DNA of 64,000 nt from Caldilineaceae bacterium (GTDB lineage Bacteria; Chloroflexota; Anaerolineae; Caldilineales; Caldilineaceae), in contig JALHQH010000016.1 of NCBI GenBank assembly GCA_022842065.1, positions 152,453-216,452 of the forward strand, given 5' to 3'. Positions 1 through 8,724 of the stretch are shown here, piece after piece. Every line of letters begins with the position of its first letter. Position 1 is the first letter of the stretch. The translations under genes were made by a program, and so were the position numbers. The notes below the pieces were generated by a model. That model saw only the letters and a program-made list of their open reading frames with translations, ran no database searches and was not told the origin of the DNA.

Positions 1-153
1 TAAAGCTGGCAGTGTCACCGAACTGGGCAATGCGGCCCTTGCTTGCATACGGCCAGTGTTTCTTTGCAATGCCAGTGTACCACCAGGCTCTAGCTTTGCG
101 AAGCTGATCGACACAATACGTTCATCTGTCCCTGGCAGTTTCACATCGTGAGA

Positions 154-184
154 CAGTGGACAGTGGGTCATTCACTGTCCACTG
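154..184. repeat. Inverted repeat, CAGTGGACAGTG type
   Basis: Perfect 12-bp arms (154-165 and 173-184) with a 7-nt loop. The same CACTGTCCACTG words recur in the palindrome at 50446-50502, and a related CAGTAGGACAGT arm bounds the palindrome at 3903-4102, so this is a dispersed repeat type. Confidence 0.75.
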
Positions 185-233
185 CTTGCCATGTTGTGCA
201 GTCGCGATAGCTAAGTTTATAAATTTTGCTCAC

Positions 234-284
234 TTGACAGGTATTCCTGATTAGGATAGGCTAAAGGTATAGGACAATCTGATA
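234..284 (+). promoter_or_regulatory. Candidate promoter and operator-like site upstream of hyuA
   Basis: TTGACA at 234-239, a 17-nt spacer and TAGGCT at 257-262 (a weak -10). Just downstream, 266-284 reads ggtataggacaatctgata, which closely resembles the operator-like palindrome after the promoter at 43313-43341 (core TATAGGACAATC). The shared word suggests a common regulator. This is an inference from two sites. Confidence 0.35.
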
Positions 285-324
285 GTATTGGGGCAATTGG
301 CGCTTGCCCATTGCCGTTCGTGCT

Positions 325-427
325 AGTCACGGAGTGACGGCAGAGGGTAGCCGAGGGTTTTAACCCTCGGATCGGGCAAAAACCAGCCTTAAAAGGCTGG
401 TCTACCATCTGCCGCCACTCCGTGGCT
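325..427. repeat. Nested palindrome, family with GTCACGGAGTGACGGCAGA arm
   Basis: Outer arms 325-344 and 408-427 pair at 18 of 20 positions. Inside are two complete smaller palindromes, 351-370 (CCGAGGG core) and 382-401 (CCAGCC core). The 20-nt left arm is repeated exactly at 6373-6392, again followed by a CCGAGGGTT word. Confidence 0.75.
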
Positions 428-501
428 GAAGGGGCAGAACTTGCTTGACAATGCACTGGCATCTTGACAACATCCCGTACAAACTGGTTGAGAGTTGAAC
501 C

Positions 502-2547
502 GTGACTTCCTTCCGTATTGGCATTGACACTGGTGGCACCTTTACTGACCTCATTCGTTTTGATCTGACGACCGGCGAGATCCAGTCGCTGAAAGTCGCT
601 TCTACCCCCCGTGAACCATTACAAGCCTTTATTGGTGCCCTCCGTGCCGCTGATGCCCAACCGGCCACCATCGCCGGCCTCGTCCATGGCACGACGGTGG
701 CCACCAACGCGTTGATCGAACGCAAAGGGGCCAAGGTCGCCTTTGTCACCACCGCCGGCTTTGAGGATATTCCCTATATCCAGCGCGTCAATCGCCAGGA
801 ATTATATAACCTGGATTGGGACAAACCGCGGCCATTGCTCCAGAGTCGCCGCCACTGTTTTGGCCTGCACGAGCGCATCAACGGCAAGGGGCAGGTGGTC
901 AAGCAACTTGATCTGGCCGAAGTCGATGCCCTTTGCGACCAGTTGCTGGCCGGGGGTTTTGAGGCGGTTGCGGTCTGTCTGCTCTTTGCCTATGCCAGCA
1001 CCCAACACGAGCAGACGGTCAAGCAACAATTGCAGGCGCGTTTGCCCACCATCCCCCTCTCGATCTCCCACGAATTGGCCCCGATCTGGCGCGAATATGA
1101 ACGTTCCAGCACGACCATTGCCGATGCCTTTTTGAAACCGTTGCTCCAGCGCTATGTCGCCAGTTTACAGCGGGGTTTACAGGAAAGCGGTATCGACCTG
1201 CACTGGGCGTTGATGAAATCGAATGGCGGGATTATGCAGGCCGCGGCCGGGGCGGATCAGCCGATCCAACTGGCCCTCTCCGGCCCAGCCGGTGGCATGG
1301 TCGCCAGTCAATATCTGGCCGGTCTGTTGGCTTTGCCCGATGTGGTGACCGTGGATGTCGGCGGCACCAGCGCCGACGTGGGCATCATTGTCAACGGCGA
1401 CTTGCACCACACCACCGAGTACGAGATCGAATGGGGCATCCCCGCGGCCATCCCGATCATTGATCTGAAGACGATTGGCGCGGGCGGCGGTTCGCTGGCC
1501 TGGGTTAATGCCGGCGGCTTCTTACAGGTGGGGCCACAGAGCGCCGGTGCCGATCCCGGCCCGGTCTGTTATGGCCAAGGGGGCACCCAACCCGCGGTCA
1601 CCGATGCCAATTTGCTGCTGGGGCGACTCGACCCCGATTATTTCCTGGGCGGCAAGATGCGTCTGCAGACGGCGTTGGCCCGCGCCCGGCTGGATGAAAT
1701 GGCCGCCAAGCTGGGGATGCCCACGATTGAACTGGCCCACGCCATTGTTGACATCGCCAACGAAAACATGGCCAACGCGATCCGTATGGTGAGCATTGAA
1801 CGGGGCCATGACCCGCGCCGTTTTGCCCTCTTTGCCTTTGGCGGTGCGGGGCCGCTGCATGGCGCGGCGATTGCGCGTAAGCTGGACATTCCCACCGTGA
1901 TTGTGCCCCCCTTCCCTGGCGCGTTTTCGGCGATGGGGCTGCTCATGGCCGATCTGCGCGTGGACAAGATTTGGACGCAGGCCTTTCGCTCCGACCAGGT
2001 AACGGCCGATCTGGTGCAAAGCCAGTTTCAACAGATTGCTACCGCCGCTTTGACCGAATTGCGCCAACAAGGCTATGCGGGTGAACCGCAGTTGCGTTAT
2101 GCAATCAACATGCGCTACCTGGGCCAGAATTATGAGACTGAGATCGAACTCCCCGGTCTGGTCGGTGACAAAGCGCAACTCGTTGCCACCTACGAAGCCT
2201 TCCACCAGATGCACGAGGCGACCTATGGCTATCGCATTCCCGGCGCGGTGGTCGAGTTGATCAGCTTCAAGGTGACCGCGATTGGGGCGATTCCCAAGCC
2301 CCGCCTGGGGACGGTGCAAACAATTAGCCAGGAACCGCCGCGTGAACGGCCGGTCTATTTTGCTGGTCATGGTTTTGTGCCCTGCCGGATTGTCCGCCGG
2401 GCCGCACTGCCCATCGGCGAAAGCTTGGCCGGCCCACTGATTGTGGAAGAAGCCGGCTCAACCACCCTTGTGGAGCCGGGGATGCGTTTAACACGCAACG
2501 AATATGACATTTTACGCCTGGACATTTTACCCCCGGACATCGGCTAA
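502..2547 (+). CDS. Hydantoinase/oxoprolinase A subunit (HyuA family)
   Basis: This 681-residue protein has the full length of the HyuA (N-methylhydantoinase A / acetone carboxylase beta-type) family, whose members use ATP to phosphorylate an amide, lactam or ketone before ring opening or carboxylation. Visible motifs are the ASKHA-like DTGGTFTDL (residues 9-17), HGTTVATNA (62-70), SGPAGGM (about 260), VDVGGTSADVG (about 283) and FGGAGPLHG. The start is GTG; the motif-based N-terminus supports it because the paralogue at 8725 begins at the same point. It opens a plus-strand run with DegT 11 nt downstream. Unusually, no hyuB is adjacent. The substrate is unknown; 5-oxoproline, hydantoin or a ketone are all possible for the family. 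Confidence 0.9.
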   Translation: MTSFRIGIDTGGTFTDLIRFDLTTGEIQSLKVASTPREPLQAFIGALRAADAQPATIAGLVHGTTVATNALIERKGAKVAFVTTAGFEDIPYIQRVNRQELYNLDWDKPRPLLQSRRHCFGLHERINGKGQVVKQLDLAEVDALCDQLLAGGFEAVAVCLLFAYASTQHEQTVKQQLQARLPTIPLSISHELAPIWREYERSSTTIADAFLKPLLQRYVASLQRGLQESGIDLHWALMKSNGGIMQAAAGADQPIQLALSGPAGGMVASQYLAGLLALPDVVTVDVGGTSADVGIIVNGDLHHTTEYEIEWGIPAAIPIIDLKTIGAGGGSLAWVNAGGFLQVGPQSAGADPGPVCYGQGGTQPAVTDANLLLGRLDPDYFLGGKMRLQTALARARLDEMAAKLGMPTIELAHAIVDIANENMANAIRMVSIERGHDPRRFALFAFGGAGPLHGAAIARKLDIPTVIVPPFPGAFSAMGLLMADLRVDKIWTQAFRSDQVTADLVQSQFQQIATAALTELRQQGYAGEPQLRYAINMRYLGQNYETEIELPGLVGDKAQLVATYEAFHQMHEATYGYRIPGAVVELISFKVTAIGAIPKPRLGTVQTISQEPPRERPVYFAGHGFVPCRIVRRAALPIGESLAGPLIVEEAGSTTLVEPGMRLTRNEYDILRLDILPPDIG

Positions 2548-2558
2548 GGACAACCAGC

Positions 2559-3893
2559 ATGATTGCAACCCAAAGTCAACTCGCCATTCACGGTGGTGCC
2601 AAAGCGGTCCAAACCGAGGCCACCGACCTCTTTCAATGGCCGATCATCACACAAGAGGACGAAGACGCTGTCTTGGATGTGCTGCGGCGCGGCGCGATGT
2701 CCGGCATCGATGTGACGATCAAGTTTGAAGAGGAATTTGCCGCCTGGCAAGGGGCGCGCTATGCGATTGCCTGTAATAACGGCACGGCCGCGCTGCAAAG
2801 CGCCTTATATGGCTGTGGCGTTAGCGTCGGCGACGAGATCATCTGTCCCAGCCTCACCTATTGGGCTTCTGCCTTGCCGGTGCTCTCTCTGGGGGCCAGC
2901 GTGCTCTTTGCCGACATTGATCCGATCACCCTCTGCATCGACCCCAACGACATTGAACAGCGGATCAACAGTAATACGCGCGCCATCGTCGTCGTCCATT
3001 ATTTGGGCCATCCGGCCGATATGGACCCGATCATGGCGATTGCCCGCCGCCACGGGATCAAGGTGATCGAGGATGTCTCCCACGCCCAAGGGGGGCTGTA
3101 CAAAGGCCGCAAATTGGGCACGATTGGCGACGTCGCCGGCATGTCGCTGATGAGTGGCAAATCCTTTGCAATTGGCGAAGGGGGCATCTTGACCACCGAT
3201 GACCGCGACATCTACGAACGGGCGCTGGCCTTTGGTCATTACGAGCGCTATGATAACCGGATTACTTCGCCGGTCTTGCGCCCCTATCGCAACCTGCCGC
3301 TGGGTGGCTACAAATATCGTATGCACCAACTTAGCTCGGCGGTCGGGCGGGTGCAGTTAAAACAATATGATGAACGGATCCGCGAGATCCGCCGGGCGAT
3401 GAATTATTTTTGGGATCTGCTGGCCGATGTGCCAGGGTTACAAGCCCACCGGGTTAACGAAGCCGATGAACATACAATGGCCGGCTGGTATGCGCCCCAT
3501 GGGCTCTACAAGCCAGAGGAGTTGGGCGGCCTCTCGGTGACCCGTTTTGCCGAAGCGGTGCGGGCTGAAGGTTCACTCTGCAGTGCGGGCATCAACAAGC
3601 CCTTGCACATTCACCCGCTGCTCACCGAGGCCGATATCTATGGGCATGATCGCCCCACGCGGATCGCCCACGCTCACCGGGATCTGATCCACGAACAGGG
3701 CAGCCTGCCGGTCTCGGAAACCATCGGCACGCGCGCGTATGGCATCCCCTGGTTTAAACATTATCGCCCTGAACTGATTGCCGAACATGCCAACGCCTTT
3801 CGCAAAGTCGCCGAACAGTATCACACCTTGCTGGCCGACGACCCGGGCAATCCCCCTGATCTCGCTAGTTGGCCGTCGCTGCATGGGGTGTGA
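2559..3893 (+). CDS. DegT/DnrJ/EryC1/StrS family PLP aminotransferase
   Basis: This 444-residue fold-type I aminotransferase transfers an amino group, usually from glutamate or glutamine, to a keto-sugar or cyclitol-like acceptor. The lysine expected to hold PLP lies in the SGKSFAIGEGG stretch near residue 200, and the N-terminal CNNGTAALQSAL and C-terminal HPL motifs fit the family. It starts 11 nt after hyuA (GGACA upstream) and is followed by two Gfo/Idh/MocA oxidoreductases, a combination known from amino-cyclitol and amino-sugar pathways. Whether it works in synthesis or breakdown cannot be told. A paralogue lies at 37857. Confidence 0.9.
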   Translation: MIATQSQLAIHGGAKAVQTEATDLFQWPIITQEDEDAVLDVLRRGAMSGIDVTIKFEEEFAAWQGARYAIACNNGTAALQSALYGCGVSVGDEIICPSLTYWASALPVLSLGASVLFADIDPITLCIDPNDIEQRINSNTRAIVVVHYLGHPADMDPIMAIARRHGIKVIEDVSHAQGGLYKGRKLGTIGDVAGMSLMSGKSFAIGEGGILTTDDRDIYERALAFGHYERYDNRITSPVLRPYRNLPLGGYKYRMHQLSSAVGRVQLKQYDERIREIRRAMNYFWDLLADVPGLQAHRVNEADEHTMAGWYAPHGLYKPEELGGLSVTRFAEAVRAEGSLCSAGINKPLHIHPLLTEADIYGHDRPTRIAHAHRDLIHEQGSLPVSETIGTRAYGIPWFKHYRPELIAEHANAFRKVAEQYHTLLADDPGNPPDLASWPSLHGV

Positions 3894-3902
3894 AAGAGTA
3901 GA

Positions 3903-4102
3903 CAGTAGGACAGTGATGTAAATTAAGTAAAGCGAGATTTTGACCCCTCCCTAACCCTCCCCAGTTTGGGGAGGGAACCGTTTCCCCCGAGACCGTTCCT
4001 CCCCTTACCAGGGGGAGGTTAGGAGGGGGTAAAACCTGCGAAAACTTAATTTACAGTGTAGTAAGAGAGTACAAACTGCCCCACTGACTTACTGTCCTAC
4101 TG
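3903..4102. repeat. Three-layer nested palindrome between degT and an oxidoreductase gene
   Basis: Outermost arms 3903-3914/4091-4102 (CAGTAGGACAGT, 12 of 12), middle arms 3918-3928/4044-4054 (GTAAATTAAGT, 11 of 11), and an inner GC-rich palindrome of CCCCTCC/GGGGAGG words (about 3942-3970 and 4000-4030). The middle arm recurs at 48213-48225/48308-48320 around a different inner core. Confidence 0.8.
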
Positions 4103-4139
4103 GATTATGGTAGATTCGCAAAACAGGATCAACGCCGTG

Positions 4140-5162
4140 ATGAAAGTTGCTTTTGTCGGTTTTCGCCATGCCCATATGCACTTGCTCTATCAGCACGCGC
4201 AGGCCATGCCCGAGCTTGAAATCGTCGCGGCCTGTGAGGAAGATGCGGCGACACGAGTCGCATTGGCAGAGCGTGGCGCAATCCAGATCACCCATGATCG
4301 CCTTGATGCCATGTTGGCTGAGTGTGAGTGTGCGGTGGTGGCGGTGGGTGACTATTATGGCCGGCGCGGCGCTTTGGTGCAAAAGCTCTTGGCGCAGGGT
4401 AAACATGTAATTGTCGATAAACCGATCTGCACCAGCCTGGCCGAGTTGGCTGGCATCGAAGCACAGGTCGCGGCAACTGGCCTCAAAGTGGGCTGTATGT
4501 TGGATCTACGCGATGCCCCCCAGGTGATCGGCTTGCGCCAACTGATCCGCAGCGGGCTGATCGGCGAGGTGCATGCAATCAGCTTTGGTGGTCAACACCC
4601 GCTTGCGCTCGGCACCCGTCCCGCTTGGTACTTTGAAGTGGGCAAACATGGGGGGACACTCAACGACATTGCGATCCACGCCGTTGATGCCTTGCCCTGG
4701 ATCACCGGTTTGGACTTTCAAGCGATCAACGCGGCACGCAGTTGGAATGCCTTGGCGACTGACTATCCACACTTCCAGGATGCGGCGCAAGTGATGTTGA
4801 CGATGAGCAACGGCTGTGGCGTGCTCGGTGATGTCTCCTATTTTATGCCGGACAGTATGGGCTACTCGCTGCCGCACTATTGGCGGCTTACCTGCTGGGG
4901 GCGCAAGGGCATGGTCGAGACATCGATGACCAGTGATCACCTGCTGGTCGCGCTGAATGGCGAAACGACGCCGCGTCGGGAACCCTTGCCGCCGGGCAAC
5001 CCGGCTGGCTATCTCACCGCTTTTCTGCACGACATCGCCGGCACCACGCAAGGGGACGAATTGACAACTAGTACCGTCCTAAAGGTCGCCCGCATCGCCT
5101 TGCAGATCCAGGAGGTTGCTGATCGGGCGAATGCTGGTGCAACGATTCAGACCCCACCCTAA
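4140..5162 (+). CDS. Gfo/Idh/MocA family oxidoreductase
   Basis: The predicted NAD(P)-dependent dehydrogenase is about 340 residues. Family signs are the GKHVIVDKPICT segment (the EKP-type motif, here DKP) and GGTLNDIAIHAVDAL near the expected catalytic histidine. The nucleotide-binding loop is odd: VGFRHAHMHLL replaces the usual GxGxxG. The reading frame opens at 4107, but ATG 4140 (or GTG 4137) starts directly at the first beta strand and has AGGA upstream. It probably acts on a sugar or cyclitol-type substrate with the neighbouring oxidoreductase and DegT enzyme. Confidence 0.85.
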   Translation: MKVAFVGFRHAHMHLLYQHAQAMPELEIVAACEEDAATRVALAERGAIQITHDRLDAMLAECECAVVAVGDYYGRRGALVQKLLAQGKHVIVDKPICTSLAELAGIEAQVAATGLKVGCMLDLRDAPQVIGLRQLIRSGLIGEVHAISFGGQHPLALGTRPAWYFEVGKHGGTLNDIAIHAVDALPWITGLDFQAINAARSWNALATDYPHFQDAAQVMLTMSNGCGVLGDVSYFMPDSMGYSLPHYWRLTCWGRKGMVETSMTSDHLLVALNGETTPRREPLPPGNPAGYLTAFLHDIAGTTQGDELTTSTVLKVARIALQIQEVADRANAGATIQTPP

Positions 5163-5166
5163 CCCT

Positions 5167-5289
5167 CACTGCCATTAAGTTAGGGGGTTTCGTAGGTGCG
5201 GTTTCTTACCGCACAACGTGGGTCTACCCAGCATGTGCGGTAAGAAACCGCACCTACGGCTTGCCAATTCGCTTAACTTAATGGCAGTG
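5167..5289. repeat. Nested palindrome between the two oxidoreductase genes
   Basis: Outer arms 5167-5182/5274-5289 pair perfectly over 16 bp. The inner arms 5191-5215/5234-5258 pair perfectly over 25 bp, and the loop contains a small GGGTctACCC hairpin. Such long perfect arms imply recent origin or selection for structure. Confidence 0.85.
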
Positions 5290-5395
5290 ACCCTGACCCT
5301 CCCCAGCTTGGGGAGGGAACAGTTCTTTCCCAACTTGGGGAAGCGAGGAGGGGTGAACAACGATAAACACTGCCCCAACGGGCAAAAGGAAACTT

Positions 5396-6301
5396 ATGAG
5401 CGCACCATTGAGAATCGGCATGATCGGCCTGGACACGTCGCACTGTGAGGCATTCGCCAAGATTTTGCATGATGAGGCCTACGAATATCATCTGCCCGGT
5501 GCGCGGATTGTCGGCATCTATCCAGGGGGCTCGGCTCAATTTTCCAAAAGCCACACGCGGGTGCAGGGTTTCACCGAGACGCTACAGCGCACCTATGGCG
5601 CCAAACTCTACGATGACATTGCCACCTTGGCCGCTGACGTGGACGCGCTCTTGCTGGAAAGTGTGGATGGGCGGCAACATCTTGAACAATTCGCCCAACT
5701 GGCGGTGGGTAAACCTGTCTTTATTGACAAACCCTTCGCTACCACGGCGGCCCATGCGCGGGCGATTATCGCGCACGCTGCAGCCACCCAGACCCCGATC
5801 ATGTCCTGTTCCTCGCTGCGTTATGCCGCCGGTATTGCTGATCTACTAGGTGCCGGCGAAAAGGTCATCACCGCCGAGAGTTTTGGCCCGGCCCAGTTGC
5901 TGGCAGATTTTCCAGGGCTCTTCTGGTATGGCATCCACAGCGCCGAGATCTTAACGACGCTGATGGGCACCGGCTGCCGCCAGGTCCAGTGTAACGAACG
6001 GCCCGATCTGGATGTTGTGATCGGTGAGTGGGCCGATGGGCGCATCGGCGTGTTGCGCGGGGCGCGGGTTGGTGCGGGGCAATTTGGCTGTGTCGTCCAT
6101 ACAGACCAAGCGATTAAGTGTGGGATCGCTCAGTCGGCACCCCCTTCGTACTATCTCATGCTGCGGGCAGTGTTGCCCTTCCTGCAATCCGGTCTATCGC
6201 CCATTCCTACCGAGGAAATCTACGAAATTACCGCGTTTTTGGCCGCAGCCGAACAGAGCCGGGCGCAAGGCGGTGCGGTCGTTGCGCTGGAAACACTCTA
6301 G
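5396..6301 (+). CDS. Gfo/Idh/MocA family oxidoreductase, GLDTSH subtype
   Basis: The protein has 301 residues. The N-terminal strand IGMIGLDTSHCEAF carries a GLDTSH loop in place of GxGxxG, and GKPVFIDKPFATT is the DKP counterpart of the EKP motif. It therefore belongs to a divergent branch of the family and probably still binds a nicotinamide cofactor, though this is not certain. It follows the 4140 gene after a nested palindrome, and the pair may form a two-subunit or two-step system. Substrate unknown. Confidence 0.8.
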   Translation: MSAPLRIGMIGLDTSHCEAFAKILHDEAYEYHLPGARIVGIYPGGSAQFSKSHTRVQGFTETLQRTYGAKLYDDIATLAADVDALLLESVDGRQHLEQFAQLAVGKPVFIDKPFATTAAHARAIIAHAAATQTPIMSCSSLRYAAGIADLLGAGEKVITAESFGPAQLLADFPGLFWYGIHSAEILTTLMGTGCRQVQCNERPDLDVVIGEWADGRIGVLRGARVGAGQFGCVVHTDQAIKCGIAQSAPPSYYLMLRAVLPFLQSGLSPIPTEEIYEITAFLAAAEQSRAQGGAVVALETL

Positions 6302-6638
6302 ATTAGCCAAAGTTTTCTAGATCGCCCGCTTGTGTTTTGTGAAATAAATTTTGCTGGATTAGCACTCATAGCAGTCACGGAGTGACGGCAGATGGCCGAG
6401 GGTTGATGAATGTTAAGAAAATAATCCGGTAAATGTAAGTAAATGCTAGCCGCCCCGCCATAAATGGCACCCAAGGGGTACCCGGCTACAGAACAACGCC
6501 CCCTAAAGCGGGCTTTAGCCTGCGTTGTTCTGTAGCCCTGTGGCTTTAGCCCAGGGCGGTTTACCAAATCAATTATTTAACGTTCATTAACCCTCGGCTT
6601 AGTTGACAAAACATTCGTGCCAAACAGTGAGGTCTACT
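6302..6638. repeat. Intergenic nested palindromes between oxidoreductase and hyuB
   Basis: No gene is seen. A 20-nt word at 6373-6392 (agtcacggagtgacggcaga) is identical to 325-344. Arms 6395-6416 and 6577-6598 pair at 20 of 22 positions and enclose a second palindrome (6484-6499/6522-6537, 16 of 16). A 26-nt word at 6534-6559 is repeated exactly but inverted at 61909-61934. Confidence 0.75.
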
Positions 6639-8405
6639 TTGACAAGCATGCCAATCGCCACATCGGCCCCTTTATCGATTGATCCGGTCACCCTCACCGT
6701 CATCGATAACTATCTCACCACCACCTGCCGCGAGATGGGGGTGGCGATGATGCGCACGGCCTATTCGCCGATCTTTAACGAGTCACTCGATTTTTCCTGT
6801 GTGATCTTCGACAAGCGCGGCCAGATGATCGCGCAAGCCGAGTTCTGCCCATCGCAGATCGGCACGATCAAGTACACGGTCGAGTGGATGCTCGAAGAAC
6901 TGGGCTATGATGTCTACAAGCCGGGCGATGTGCTGCTTATGAATGATCCCTACCGCGGCAGCGGCCATGTGCCGGAGCATACGATCCTCAAAGCCGTCTT
7001 TCATGAAGGCGAGATCGTCGCCTTTGTCGCCAACTGTGCGCATCTGGCCGAACCAGGGGCCAAAGCGCCCGGCGGCCTGGCTGGCGACGCCACCGACATC
7101 TTCCAAGAAGGGCTGCGCATCCCGCCGATCTGGCTGATGCGCGAGGGCAAAGACCAGGATGACATCTGGAAGCTGATCCTTTCCAACCACCGCACGCCAA
7201 TGGTGACCTATGGCGACCTCAAGGCGATGATCGGCTCGGTGCATGTCGCGGAACGACGGCTGCTCAACCTGATCAAAAGTTACGGGTTAGAGGTCGTGGA
7301 AAAAGCGAACCAGGATCTGATCACGATTGCCGAACGGCGCATGCGCGAGGAGATTCGGCGCATTCCCGACGGCGTCTATTTTTATGAAGATGTGATCGAA
7401 GATGACGGCGTGGGCAAAGGTGCCTACCCGATCCGCTGCACCGTTTATGTCGAGGGTGACGAGTTGACTGCCGACTTTACCGGCTCGGCCAAACAGTGCC
7501 CCGGCCCGATGAACGCCACCTATGCGGTCACTGGTTCGGCAGTCTATAACGCGCTGCTCCATCTCACCGACCCGACGATCCCGCGCAATGAGGGCTGCTA
7601 CCGCCCAATCAACATCGTCGCCCCGCCCGGCACGATTGTCAACTGTCGCTATCCGGCGGCGTTGGTGGGGGGTAACACGGAGGTCAGCCCGCGCATTACC
7701 GATATTATTTTTGGGGCACTTTCGACGGCGATTCCCGACCGCGTGCCGGCGGCGCAGGGGGGCAGTTCGTGCTGTTTCCTCTTTGGCGGCACCCACCCAG
7801 AGACCGGCCAACTCTATTCCCACTTTCACTTTGAAGGGGTGGGCTGGGGCGGACGCCCGCACAAGGATGGCAACAGCCAGGTGATTGTGATCAACGGCAA
7901 TTGCCGTAACACCCCAGTCGAAATTTTTGAGAACCGCTATCCACTCTCGATTGACTCCTATCGCCTGCTCGCAGATTCGGGCGGACCGGGTAAAAACCGT
8001 GGCGGGCTGGGCATCGAACGCATCTTTACCGTGCAATGTCCAGAAGTAACGGTCAGCGCGATCTTTAACCGCATGATCGTGCAGCCCTTTGGGTTACATG
8101 GTGGTCAACCGGGCCATTCCAGCGGCATCTACGTGCGCCGCGCCGGCGAAGAGGAATGGCGCACCTTCAAGGAGGTGTTTGGCACTGTCTCGCCTTCCAA
8201 ATTTTCCGGCATTCTCTTGTACGAAGGCGACCAAGTCAAGATCATCGCGCCCGGTGGTGGCGGCTGGGGCGATCCCCACGACCGCACGCCGGACCGTGTG
8301 CTACAGGATGTCACCGAAGGCTTTGTCACCCCCGCCGCAGCGGCCAGGGAATACGGCGTGCAAGTGGTGCAACAAGCAACCGGTGATTTTGTGATTGCAG
8401 GGTAA
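6639..8405 (+). CDS. Hydantoinase B/oxoprolinase family subunit (HyuB)
   Basis: The B subunit works with HyuA in hydantoin, oxoproline or ketone processing. Diagnostic segments are MMRTAYSPIFNESLDF, GDVLLMNDPYRGSGHVPEH and the C-terminal GGPGKNRGGLG. The frame opens at 6603, but TTG 6639 has GAGG six bases upstream and ATG 6648 is also possible; the family core starts at VTLTVI just after. The length of about 588 residues is normal. It is followed by a zinc-ribbon gene and a second hyuA, which makes a complete three-part unit. Confidence 0.9.
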   Translation: MTSMPIATSAPLSIDPVTLTVIDNYLTTTCREMGVAMMRTAYSPIFNESLDFSCVIFDKRGQMIAQAEFCPSQIGTIKYTVEWMLEELGYDVYKPGDVLLMNDPYRGSGHVPEHTILKAVFHEGEIVAFVANCAHLAEPGAKAPGGLAGDATDIFQEGLRIPPIWLMREGKDQDDIWKLILSNHRTPMVTYGDLKAMIGSVHVAERRLLNLIKSYGLEVVEKANQDLITIAERRMREEIRRIPDGVYFYEDVIEDDGVGKGAYPIRCTVYVEGDELTADFTGSAKQCPGPMNATYAVTGSAVYNALLHLTDPTIPRNEGCYRPINIVAPPGTIVNCRYPAALVGGNTEVSPRITDIIFGALSTAIPDRVPAAQGGSSCCFLFGGTHPETGQLYSHFHFEGVGWGGRPHKDGNSQVIVINGNCRNTPVEIFENRYPLSIDSYRLLADSGGPGKNRGGLGIERIFTVQCPEVTVSAIFNRMIVQPFGLHGGQPGHSSGIYVRRAGEEEWRTFKEVFGTVSPSKFSGILLYEGDQVKIIAPGGGGWGDPHDRTPDRVLQDVTEGFVTPAAAAREYGVQVVQQATGDFVIAG

Positions 8406-8409
8406 GCTA

Positions 8410-8487
8410 GAACGCTGATTTGGCAGATTAGGCGGATAAAGGCTGATTTTTAGTTTTTATCAGCGCAAATCCGCCAAATCCGCGTTC
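8410..8487. repeat. Imperfect inverted repeat between hyuB and the zinc-ribbon gene
   Basis: A left arm from 8410 (gaacgctgatttggc) pairs imperfectly with a right arm ending at 8487 (aatccgcgttc), with AGGCGGAT/ATCCGCC blocks between. It ends about 18 nt before the zinc-ribbon start and may affect its translation. Confidence 0.6.
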
Positions 8488-8505
8488 CATAATGCAGGAG
8501 ATTTT

Positions 8506-8712
8506 ATGGGTGAATGGATTGAGCGCGATCCGGGTTATCTGTCCTTTGATGTCTATAACTGTACTTACTGCGGCAAGCTGATCCCGCGCCATATCTGGCT
8601 GGAAGAAGTGGACGGTACGCCCCAGCCTTTTTGTACACCCAATTGTCATCAACGCTATGTCCACCGGCGGCAGCCTGTTACGCAAGATCGTCAAACAACA
8701 GAAGTTCACTAG
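8506..8712 (+). CDS. Small zinc-ribbon protein, candidate third subunit of HyuAB
   Basis: This 68-residue protein has a CTYCGKLIP knuckle near residue 20 and an FCTPNC knuckle near residue 43, so CX2C plus CX3C could hold one zinc. The same module (CDLCGKLLP and FCDTRC) forms the C-terminus of the HyuB protein at 29458. Fusion in one cluster and a separate gene between hyuB and hyuA in the other implies that it binds the HyuAB enzyme. Acetone and acetophenone carboxylases also carry small extra subunits; a link to those is inferred. AGGAG precedes the ATG. Confidence 0.8.
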   Translation: MGEWIERDPGYLSFDVYNCTYCGKLIPRHIWLEEVDGTPQPFCTPNCHQRYVHRRQPVTQDRQTTEVH

Positions 8713-8724
8713 ATGGAGTTTTCT

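Larger units (their letters stand above)
1..501. other. Intergenic region upstream of hyuA; palindromes and a candidate promoter
   Basis: No gene can be supported here. Positions 2-151 are open in one plus frame ending in TGA and also in a minus frame that runs off the left edge, so a truncated gene end may lie there, but neither reading is recognisable. The rest holds a 12-bp inverted repeat (154-165/173-184), a TTGACA-type promoter candidate (234-262) and a nested palindrome (325-427). Confidence 0.5.

Noticed and set aside
2..151. Partial gene at the left edge
   Set aside because: Both a plus and a minus frame are open, neither is recognisable, and the piece is too short to choose.
1522..2370. 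282-residue minus-strand frame inside hyuA
   Set aside because: Shadow of the GC-rich hyuA reading frame, without motifs.
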